DNA of 64,000 bases from Aristolochia californica (taxonomy: Eukaryota; Streptophyta; Magnoliopsida; Piperales; Aristolochiaceae), in assembly GCA_029961685.1 (NCBI GenBank), contig JARWKL010000014.1, positions 22,326,452 to 22,390,451 on the forward strand. Direction: 5' to 3'. Under the pieces are notes generated by a model, which made no database searches, was not told where the DNA came from, and saw only the letters and a list, made by a program, of their open reading frames with translations. The stretch's first letter is position 1. Each line of letters opens with the position of its first letter. The position numbers and the translations under genes were made by a program. Below are positions 46,892-58,800 of this stretch, piece by piece.

Positions 46892-49800
46892 TCATGATCG
46901 TCTCTTCCTCCCTGAATGATCACTGCGATAGGTTCTGATATCATCAGAAGAATTCCCATCTTCAGAAACATCTCGCCCACCATATTTTTCATGATTACAA
47001 AAGCCATACTTCCCTGAAGATCTCTCATCCCCACCATGAAAATGCATCCTTGTGTGCCTTCTAGTTGATCGTGTCTCACTGCTCAAATGAGTATAATTTA
47101 GGTTGTGGTTTTCATCGGAGTACTCGCTGCTAGAGAAGTCAGAATGATCCTCATAGTATCTTTCACGGCCTTCTTTCTTAACCTTAACGGGAGAAACTGC
47201 CTCATTTCTTGTGCTGCTCAAGTGCCACCTTGAAGAACTTCCATACCGGTTCTCATCTCCATCAAAGATTTTTTTGTCCAAATTACAATAAGGAGCTCTA
47301 TATTTTTCACTACATTGATGCTCTCCAGAAATATCTGTCAGTTCTGTTTCATTTGCACCTTGATCATCATGATGGAATCTACTCCTTCCACTGGATCTAT
47401 GATGAGCAGAATCATGTTTTTTACCAGACTTTTTGCGTTCATCAGGAGAGAATGTTGTCCTTGCCTGGCTTGTTGAGTATGATCTTCTTTTTGAACGATG
47501 ATTCCCTTGGGACCTGTAGTCATTGGAGTTCTCCCTGCTGGATCCATTATCTTCACAATATCTAGATCCTCTAGAGCTTGACCTGCCATATCTTATTACA
47601 AGTTAACCAAGATGAAAGGAATCTGCCTAAAGGCAGGTTTTGCAGTAAATCAGGCTGCCATGCTGACTAATTCAAGTTAAAGAGAATTGATATCTAGTGT
47701 TTGGACCATAACATAAGAGATCTAATAACACAACAAGAATAGTCTCCTTTCAAGTTGTGGTGTGAAAAGATGCTTTAGAAGCCTGCAGAATCTGAATGTT
47801 GACGAAGGCATCCATCAAATGGACCAAATTTAGATGACTAATTGAGCAAAAAGTTCTCAAGAATAAAAATCTCAGATGGGAATCAACAACTTACAACTTG
47901 AGGAATATAAAGGCTACTTATCTATTTAGCTAAATGAGCAAAATTTAAGAGTTCATGCAGTATCAGTAGATTTAGGAATTTCAGATTAAGATTTCTGTTC
48001 AGTTTTATTTGTTTCCATTTTATTTCAATAAAGTTAACCTTATTTATGTCAGGTCCAGGGATCATACAGGTTTACTTTTAATGCTTTACCATAGTAAGAT
48101 ATAACGGCCTATAAGGAAAAGAATCGCAGTGCATTACTCTCAGGGACAGACCTACAACTTTGTGTGTGTATGGGTGTGTGGGCATGTGCGCGCGTGCACG
48201 TGTATGCGTGTCTGTTGGGGGCTCAGCTGGCTTCTAAACACACAACAGAAAGGGTTGCATTTTAATTGTAAATTATCAGGGTTTGGGGTTTTCAAACATT
48301 TCAAAGAACATAGAGAATTCTAATAGCTATTGGCATACCTGCCCTTATCGAGCTTATGCTTCTTGCTTGCAGTCTTGTTTGCATCCCCTTTTCTGGCTTC
48401 CACAAGCTTATCATACTGAGACTCGTCCAAAGTGCCAAACAAGGCAACCATCTTTTTCGTCCAGTACATAGGGGGCGGGTTATCACAATCAGCCCATTCA
48501 TAATCTCCTCCAGGATTTCGGAAACAGTGTAGGAAGTTGCAAGCAGTCCCACGTGAACAGGTCTGAAATGTGAGTGTGTGAGAGGCAGAGAGAGACCACA
48601 AATTATGCATTAGGAGAACCCAAAGACGACAGTAAAAGACACAAAACAACAAAGAAATGAACTAACTTTCCAGCAGAAACACAGGGCATGCAGAATTATT
48701 TGTTTTACCTTATAACTTTTTTTTGTTAAAATAGTGCTGAATTATATTAAAAGGTTCAAATGAGCAAAATTTCTAGGAGGGGGGACCGTCCCAAAGAAAA
48801 TCATTTTACCTTATATCTTGACTTCATGTATTCACCACATATAGCAACCTTCCATCTGCTAACACCTACAAACTCACAAATTATCTGCAGACACAAACAA
48901 GAAAGATGAAAAAACTTATAGACAGTTCAATTTTGTTAAAGTTAGGTCCAGGTCTATCCCCAAATGACTGCCAAAATTAGGTCTTTCCCCAACAAAATAA
49001 CTGACTTTTCCTGATACTAATCCACATGGGATTACTCCCACTCATATTCTCCATCAGGTCTATATTACTCACGTAGACAACAGGCCTGAGAGGTGAGCAA
49101 TACAAATGGGATAAAAATTAAATGGGACACAAATTGATCCCAACAAGGCAGACTTTCCAATCTAATACCATATTAAAGTTGGGTTCAAGTCGATCCTAAA
49201 ATGACTAGCTGAAGTTAAGAGGTCTTCCCCCCAAATTACAATAATGTCATTCGTAAATAGAAAATAGAATATAAAATGATGCTCACTAATAACTATAAAA
49301 TGTCCTAGGAAGCCACATAAAGGTGAAAACCACAGACACAAACCTAAACAAAAGAAAGATAGAGCAAAGCACACGCTAAAGTTGTTGAAACAAATGAAAT
49401 AATTGACAAAAACAATAACAAAAAGCCTAATCAGAGATAGGATGGCATCATGGAGTAAACCCAGAACTTCCAATTAAAAATGTATAACAAAAAGTACCTG
49501 TTTGCCAGCAAAGTAGCGACCATTTACTGTACTATAAGCGAGCACAGCTGATTCCGGTGACTTATAGTGCACATACACATTTCCACGCAAATGTGATGAC
49601 CCATTACAACATACCTGAATAGGAAAATCAGATCCATGCCTCCTGTTATTAATAATGTCCATTTTCTTCTTTGTCAGTTCACCATTGACTCAGCAATAAG
49701 TGTAGGTTTACAACCTAAATTCCAACCAATTGCATGCCTAGGTTTGGATTAAACAAATTTGTTAACGGTTGCATTGTATCCCCATATCATCAATTGAAGA

Positions 49801-52800
49801 TTCCAATATAGTAGTTATGAAAGTAGAAAGAGGAAGCTATGAACACCTCGTAACTGATCCAGAACACATGAGACAGAAGAATACCTGGTGCTTCTAGCAA
49901 CTCATAAGAAAAGTTGATGAATAGAATTTTTTAACATAAAGTAGATGAATAAAAGGAAAAAGGTGTATAAACCTATGTCCACCAAAGCTAGGTACACCAA
50001 TTTTATTTAACCATCAAATTTGAATTGAATCACTTAAAACTTGAGTCATTCTTATACTACATTCACTTCCTATCCCATTGCATTAATGATTGATGCTCAT
50101 TTTAGATTTCTCTTGTTTTTCCCAATTTTTAATGACAAATAGAGATACGAGAATTGTCGTAAATTTAATGAAATAAATGGCATTAATTACTTTTCTAATG
50201 CAGAAAAAGTTAGGGTCCAGCCAAGATTGGCTAGACTTGAGTCCGGCCTCATTTACCTCAATAAATAAAATTTGTGAGTCGAGATTTTTTTTTTTCCTAG
50301 AATGATGGACACACATGCACCTGAAATTCCACATATGCCCTATGACACTTAAACCAAAAGCTGACACATCATGAACACAGAAGAATACCAGTGTCCACTT
50401 CCATTTAGCCACATCGTTCCAGATATGTAGAAAAAAAGATGGAGTAGACAATCTTTTTTTTTGTCTTTTTCTAAAATACTGGACATGCAATAGCAATACC
50501 CCGGTCGTTCTAGATATGTAGAAAAAAAGATGTAGTACACCTTTCTTTTTGTCTTTTTTTAATTTTTTTTTTTATGAAATGTGATTTTATTAAGAGAACA
50601 AAAAGGGAGCTAACTACTGACAACAAGAGATTGCAAGGAGGCTTCTTGCTTAGCTAAAGCATCAGCCACAGAATTTGCTGATCTCGGAATGAGAGGCCAA
50701 AAACAATAAAAAAGATTGACAATATTCAAAATTCCAAAAAAGGCATCCCAATGGCGCCACGGAGATGAGGAGGCATTCTCGCACCAGCCGATCACCACCT
50801 TAGAGTCTCCCTCGATCAAGAGCGGCCCGGAGCAATGATCACGAAAAACACGAAGCCCATTAAGAAGACTTTGAAGCTCAACCATCATGGAGTCCGCAAT
50901 ACCGAGAGGCCCGGAGAAGGATGTCTTTTTCTAAGATACTGGACATGCAATTGCAACACCAATAAAATTTGTGAATCTATAGAAAGTATTTGAGAGGTTC
51001 AACATAGACAAGTGCAACCCAGTTTACAATCCTATGGTTCCTGGATTCAAGCTCATGAAAAATGGAGATGGAGCGAGGATAGACAATACTTTCTATAAGC
51101 AAATTGTGGGAAATCTTATGTATTTGACTGTCACTCGTCCAGATGTTATGTTTGTGGTGAGTTTCATCAGTAGATTCATGGATTGCCCTACTGAACATCA
51201 TTTCCAAGCAGCAAAGAGGATATTAAGGTATTTGAAAGGTACACACATGCACCAGAAATTCCACATATGCCCTGTGACACTTAAACCAAAAGCTGACAGA
51301 TCATGAACACAGAAGAATACCAACGTCCACTTCAATTCAGCCACGTCGTTCCAGATATGTAGAAAAAAAGATGTAGAAGACAATCCTTTTTTTTTTTTTT
51401 TGTCTTTTTCTAAGATAATGGACATGCAATAGCAATACCCCGGTCGTTCCAGATATGTAGAAAAAAAGATGTAGTACACAATCCTTTTTTTTTTTTGTCT
51501 TTTTCTAAGATACTGGACATCCCCCCCCACCCTTCTTCAAAGTAATCAGTTAGAAAAAGGAGGAATCCATTGTAGATGTCCAAAAAAAAAATTCTGGAAA
51601 ATGTGACTCTCAAGCCAATTTTTATGCCGAAAGCTTTATGAGGTCAGAACATGACAATCTCAATTAAAGGAAGCATCTGGTCACTTAGTTTACTGAGAAG
51701 AATGATTAATACATTTACCTCACAAACTTGAAGATGGCTGCGTTTAAATACTTTCTCGTATATAGAAAGAAAAAGGAAAGGCATTAAACAAACCTTGAAA
51801 TTAACAATCTCCCCAAACTTCAAGAATTCCGTATGTACATCTTCATAGAACTCCTCATAACATCGCTCTATCTCTTCATCTGTGTACTGAAAGGATAGAA
51901 ATATTGGTTAAAAGTTAATCCTAAAAGGCATGCCAATTAACACCATTTAAAAATTAGAAATCCAAATTAAAAGTTTCCACATAATGTTGCTTGAGCAAAA
52001 CCCAGTACACATGAGACATCAAATAATAGCTGCAATAAAATGTCAACTGCAGGAATCCCTGCGAGATACATCCAATAGCTGTCAGCATGATAATTTACTT
52101 AAACTTTACATCTCTATCAAGAATCAACACTTCGCAATTTTTAATAATAGTTGTGCTTTTAGTATGTTTAAGAATTCCATATGATTCCAGTAATACACAT
52201 GATGCTTGCACCTAAGTGGAGATCATTCATACTTTTGTTATCTTAGAAGGACATGCATCCAATTACCACAAAAAAAAAAAAAAGCCCAATTGTTAACAAC
52301 AGGCCTTTTATCTTCAACCATTAAGATGATGCATTATGTCATTTCCCATATCAAATGTATCAACACCAAATCCTTCATTGTGTGTTTTAGAAGATATAAA
52401 ATGTGTTTACATAGGTTTCTAGGAAAGTGTTGATGATGGAACCCATCAGAGAGAAGAGACGTACCCACTAGCCTTCAAGGGTCTAGGTCTTCCCAATTCC
52501 AGAATTCAGTTCTGCCCCCCTTCCTTTCCTTTCCCTCTCCTTATTCCATTGCTGCTAGTACCATGCTTAACGAACTGTCCTTGGAAGGACAGTGGTGCTA
52601 AAGTCCAGTGGTTCCCATCTGTGGGACCCGAGGCTTTTCCCATGCTCTCTTTTGGGCCGTTGATTTCCATTTTACCCTTTCATGTATAAACCCTATCAAG
52701 GGTCTATCACCTCCCCCCCCCCCCCCCCCCCCCCCCTCTTGAGAGCCACCTTGTCCTCAAGGTGGAAGGAAGGAAACTGAGAGATAATGGTGTCATATGA

Positions 52801-55800
52801 CTCGGGTGGATGCCCAGGAAGATGGCGGGTGTCAAGTACTTGGCTGGGTGGACTGAAAGGTTGAGATCATCAGTGAGGCAGACAGGTAATGACTGAGATT
52901 TATGAGGGTGGGGGGTGGATTTTGGCATGGGTGGGGAGGTCTAATTTGTAGGTGAGAAGACCTACTTTTTCCAGCACCTGGTAGGGACCAGAGTAACGTG
53001 GACTGAGCTGCACATTGGGCTTAGATGCCAAGGATGGGCATCAGTCCATGGGTGGTATGCTGAGCTTTTACAGAGTTCCGTGCCGGAGAGTGACAAGAGT
53101 TCCGTCCAAAAATGGCTGGTGAAGACCTTGTCTTTGTCAAACACTATGGATCGTGGAAAAACATGTAGACGAACAACCTCTTTGGCAAAAAGGGCAGCAA
53201 CTTGTTTGGCCGTATAGGGGTGATTGAGGGGAAGAAAATGACCATATTTCGTTAGTCAATCCACCACTACAAAAATAGTGTCGTAGCCTCGAGCTCTCAA
53301 AAGTCTTCCTAGGAAATCAAGGGAGATGTCTTCCCACACCTGGAGGGGGGATTGGAAGTGGTTGGAAAAACCCTGCTGAGGAGAGATTGTTGTATTTGCT
53401 TCTTTAGCATATTTCATGAGAGTCCATATACTGTTGTACATCTTTTTTAAGATCCGACCAATGCAGCATGCTGGCTAATTTCTTATATGTGCGGGGATAC
53501 CTGGAATGGCCACAGGAGGGAGAGGAGTGGAACTCCTTGAGTAACCGTGGAATGCATGCTGCTGAGGGAGGAAGGACTAGGTGGTTTTTTTGTTAATTTT
53601 TTCATAGATCTTTACATCGAGGAGCAATACAACCGGTCTCTTTTGCACCAACTCCACCACCACCGCATCACCAGCCAGGATGTTGATTGGCTTGAACTCT
53701 CCTTTACCCCCATTGAAATTGGTGCCTCCTTCATCGCCCTGCTTCCAAAAAAGATCAACATTGAGCATCCCCGGGACTTCAGGCCTATAAGTCTCACCAC
53801 CAACACCTACAAGGTCATCGCGTGTGTCTTGGCTAAACGCCTTCACACTGCTCTCCAGCAAGTTATCCATCCCTTCATCAAAGGCCGAAACATCCTCGAC
53901 TCTACAATGGCATCACACGAGCTTCTCGATTCCTTCAAGCAGACCAACCTCCCATGAATTGTCATTAAGCTGGACTTCGAAAAAGCGTTTGATCATCTTT
54001 TTGGTCAAATGGATTTTGGTACTCGCTGGCAGTTTTGGATGTGCAACTATATCTCCACTGTTTCTTACTCCTTATTGGTAAACAGCAAATCATGTGGGCA
54101 CTTCAGTGGATCCCGTGGGATTAGATAGGGTGATCAATTGTCTCCCTTTCATTTCACCATCATTGTTGAGTACCTCTCAACTATGGACCGACATGCCAAA
54201 AACACTGTTTGGCTCAACCCCAACCAGGACATTCCCATTCTCCAATATGTCGATGACACCTTCCTTTTTGGTGAAGGTACAATGGATCAAGTCACTCACC
54301 TAAAGGCCTTGCTAAATTTCTTCGAACTCTCCTCCGGCCCAAAAGTGAGTTGGGCCAAGTCCTCCATCTCTAGTTTCAACGTGGATCAGAATGCTCTTGT
54401 TGTCATGGTTGACTATCTCGGCTGCAAAATCGCCAACCTCCCCAGCACCTACCTTGGGTTACCCCTAATGTTCGGCACTCTGACCAAGCACAGTTGGCCC
54501 TGTGATTCAACGATCTAAAGGTTGCATGGCCACCTGGCAGGGCAAGTTTCTTTCCAAGGCGAGCAGACTCACCCTCGTTAAGTCTTGCCTCCATGGTATT
54601 TCCAGTTATTTCCTTTCCCTTTTCCATTGCCTTGCCTTCGTCAAGAACCGGTTAGAATGCCTCAAGAGTCACTTTCTTTGGAGTAAATATCATCTTGTTA
54701 AGTGGTCTGACATTTGCCAACCTATGTACCTCGGTGGGTTTGGCATCAGAAACATGGCAAATACCAACTCCGCTTGCCTCATCAAATGGATCTGGCGATT
54801 CAACTTGTCTTTTGGTCTAAATTAGAGGGCCTTGGTCACTGCCAAAGCTGACAAGACGGTTGGTCGGTGGCTTGATGGTGGCTGTCATTATAAGTTGTCG
54901 CCTATCTGGCCAAAAAATCTCCCTCCTTCCCAAATTCTTAGAGGTTGTTAAGAGTTACCTAGGGAATGGACATCAAACTAAATTTTGGACGGATTGGTGG
55001 CTAGGCGACAAGCCATTGGACAAAAACTTCAGCGCCATCTCGAGCCTCTCCAGACTCCCCTCTGCTTCCATTGCGGACATCTGGTCTTGCTTTGGCAGAT
55101 GGAAGCTACATCTCCACAGAGCCCTGAAGGATTTTGAGGCTTTGATGGCCGAACCTCCTCTCCAACCTGGTCAATGTTATCATCCGCAGCCATATCCCAG
55201 ACACTTATTTGGACCCCTCGCCCAAAAGGTGCCTTCTTTGTGGCTTCTGCTTACAATCTATTGCAAGTGCTCAACACCTCTCAACGTCACCACTCTGTTG
55301 CTCTGGCCTGGTCCCTTCTTGATCCTCCTTGTGCCAACTTTTTCACCTGGTTTTCCTGGAAGAACAAAATCCTCACCTCCGATGCCTTGATCAGACAGGG
55401 AACTCATGTCCTAGACCCAACTTGTCCCTTCTGTCGCTGTACTCCAGAATTTGCCACCCATGTCTTACTCCATTGCCATTTTGCCCAAGCTAACCTCCTC
55501 AACAGAGTTGGTGTACACCCCACAGCAGGCCATCTATGATCCAATCCATCACCAACTCTCGGCTCCCTAAGCTTAGAAAAAAGCTCATGTCTAGTTGTGT
55601 GAGCCACATTCCTTGGGCGCTCTGTAAAGAGAGAAATAACCGGAAATTCCAATTCAAATCCTCTCCTATCAAGGTGCTTACTAAGCACATCACTGGCTAG
55701 GTCTCCGCCTGGATCCTCACAAAGAAAGAATTCCTTCACCTCAGCAGCTCTGATTTCCTTGGAAACTGGTGCCTGATTGTTGCCATGGCTGAACTCTCTC

Positions 55801-58800
55801 GTGCCCCAAAAATGGTAATGTGGTCCCCTCCCCCCCAGGTCACTTCAAGCTTAACTTTTGATGGCAATGCTTTTGGATGCCCTGGGCATGCTGAATTTGA
55901 TGGAGTAATTCACGATGAAAATGGCAGCAACCTCCTCTCCTTCGCTAGTCCTGTGGGTATCTCTAATTCCACCGCCGCTGAGTTTGCTGGATTGCTCTAG
56001 GGCCTCAAGATCTTTTGGGACTGACTCTCTGGCGGTTTTTAATTGTTCGAAGGCAGATTGTGCTTATCCATCCCATGAGAAGGAGTCCTCGAGTAGACGA
56101 GTGAAGGGTGCTGCAATTTTCCCGTTGTCCTTCACAAACCTGCGATAATACCCTATGAGACCAAGGAATCCCCGCAAACTCTTCACATCTGAAGGTACTT
56201 CCCACTGGAGCATCCCCTCCACCTTGGAAGGGTCAACCAACACTCCACTGCCCGAAATTCGATGTCCCAAATAATCCCGTTTTGGCTTGCTGAAGGGGCA
56301 CTTCTTATGGTTGAGTACCAAGTGATTGTCTGCTAATACCTTGAGAGTCTTCCTCAAATGGACCAAGCGAGCAACAAGGTCCGTGCTATAGACAAGAATA
56401 TCACCGAAGAAGACAAGGATGAACTTACAGAGATACGGTTGGAAGATTCGATTCATCAAGGCTTGGAAGGTTGAAGGTGCATTGGTCAATCCGAACAGCA
56501 TCATGAGGAATTCATAATGTCCTTCATGTGTCCGAAACGCCGTTTTGGGAATATCCTCCACCCGTACCCTAATTTGATGTTACCCTGACTTTAGGTCCAG
56601 CTTGGTAAATACCTTGGCTCCTCCCAACTCATCCAACAATTCTTTAATGTGGGGATGAGGACCTTATCTGGAAAAGTGATTTTTTTAGAGCCCGATAATC
56701 AACACAAAAGCACTATCCCCCATTTTTTTTTTAACTAGTAAGACTTTGTAATAGGGGTTGATGCTTGGTTGTATGATTCCGGTTGTAAGAATCTCTTTCA
56801 CAATCCGTTATATTTCAGTTTTTTTATAGAATGGATATCTATTAGGTCGGAGGCACAGAGGCTGGCTATTTGCTTCCAGAGGAATCAAGTGGTCACACGG
56901 TCGAGCCGGAGGTAGCCCTATGGGGGGTCGGAAGATCTGGGGGAACTCTGCAAGGAGGTCTGATAGTGTTGTTGGCGATCCAGCTGAGGGCCGCTATTGT
57001 ACTCCAGCAAACAACCTTGCCCTTCTTGGGCTATGATTTTGGTCATCACCTTCAAAGAGACTTCGACCGTGAACAATGATAGCTTACCTTGGAATTTTAC
57101 CTTACGGCCATTAACCTAAACTTCATAGAGAGATTTCGCCAATTTAAACAAACATCTCCCAGCAGCTAGAGCTAAGCCTCGCCTAAGATGACCTCGGCAC
57201 ATTCAAAGGCAAAGAGATAGAAATATTGTTTAATCCTCACTCCTTGGATGTTCGATTCAAGGACAGGACAAATGTCGCCGCCATTGATACTATAGCCATC
57301 CACCACACTCACCGCAAAGGTGCGGCCTTGGATTACCAGCAACCCAACTCTTGAACCAAGGTAGTGCTGACGAAGTTGTGAGAGGCACCATTGTCTATCA
57401 AAACCACCACCTGTCTGTCGCCAATCATCCCACGCAGCTTCAATGTGCTATTAGTGGTCACGCCGCCCCTGAGGGCCTGCAGGGACAAGGTGGCGAGCTA
57501 CTGATCATGTGGGTTTTCTTTCTTCTCGATTATCCCCTCCAATTCTTCCATCGTGTTGTCGTCATTGCCTTCTCAGACAACCAGCATCATGTTCAGCTAG
57601 CGCAATTGGCATCAATGGCCTAAGTGGAACTTTTCGTCGCATCTGAAGCCAAGGCCACGATCGCGCCTCTTCTGCGATTTTGCCTCTAAGAGATGGCGAA
57701 GGGCAAGAAATCGTCACAGCGGAGCTGGCAGGGTGGAAGCCGGCGGCTGCGCTTGTCGTGGAGGTCGCGACTACTACAGTTGGTGAGGTCCTTCCTCTTC
57801 CGCCCAAAGGGACGATCTGGGACAACGCTAGGATGATAATCTCAACACTGCGTCCCAACCCCACTTACCATCTCTCGCCCGAGTCGGCGCCATGTTGCGC
57901 TCGTCAATCCGTTGTGCTAGTTCCATGAGCTCAACGAGCGAACTCGGCGGGTTGGCTCGCAACTCAGCTCGAATTTCACCTCTTAAGCCCGTAACAAACA
58001 CGCCCATCAATACCTCATCGGAGTCTTCCACAAGCGGCATCGGGTGCAGCTCAAAGCGCTCCCAGAACTCTGCCACCATTTCATCTTGTCGGAGCTTTAA
58101 GAAGGACTCATATAGTGTCCCGGACTGCAACGGCTTGAACCGGTGGAGGACGGCTGCCTTGAACTGCTCCCAGCTCGCCATGGGAGCTCTATGTTCCATC
58201 ATTTGGAACCAGTTTAGGGCTCGACCATCCAAGCAGACGACCACAGCCGAGATCAGCTCCTCTTCTCTGATGTTGTTGACGAAAAAGTACTGCTCCGCCT
58301 AATGAAGCCAGTCGTATGGATCGTCTCCCGTGAACACTGGTAAGTCCAGCTCTTGATTCTTCTTTCTGCATTTTCCGACCCCGAAGCTTCAGCCCAAGTG
58401 TCGCAGACGGCTCAGTTGGCCGATGATTCTCCAATCGGCAACTTTCCTTGCTCATTCCCCATCTTCTCTATCCGGAATTCTAATAGGAGTCTCTTCCATC
58501 CCATTTTTCAGTCCCAAGACCTCCTTCTCCACCAATTCCATTCTCCCGTCCATTTTCGACTTCACCATGCCCGGGTTCAACCAGCTCTGTAACAAGATGA
58601 TGAAACCCAATAAAGAGAAGAGACATACCTGCTAGCCTTCGAGGGTCTAGGTCCTCCCAATTCCAGAATTCGGTTGCCCCCTTCCATTCCTCCCCCCACT
58701 CCTTATTCCGTTGCTGCTGGTACTACACTCAACGAACTCTCCTTGGAAGGATAGTGGTGCTGGAGTCCAGGAGGCCTTTCCCATGCTCTCCTTTGGGCCA

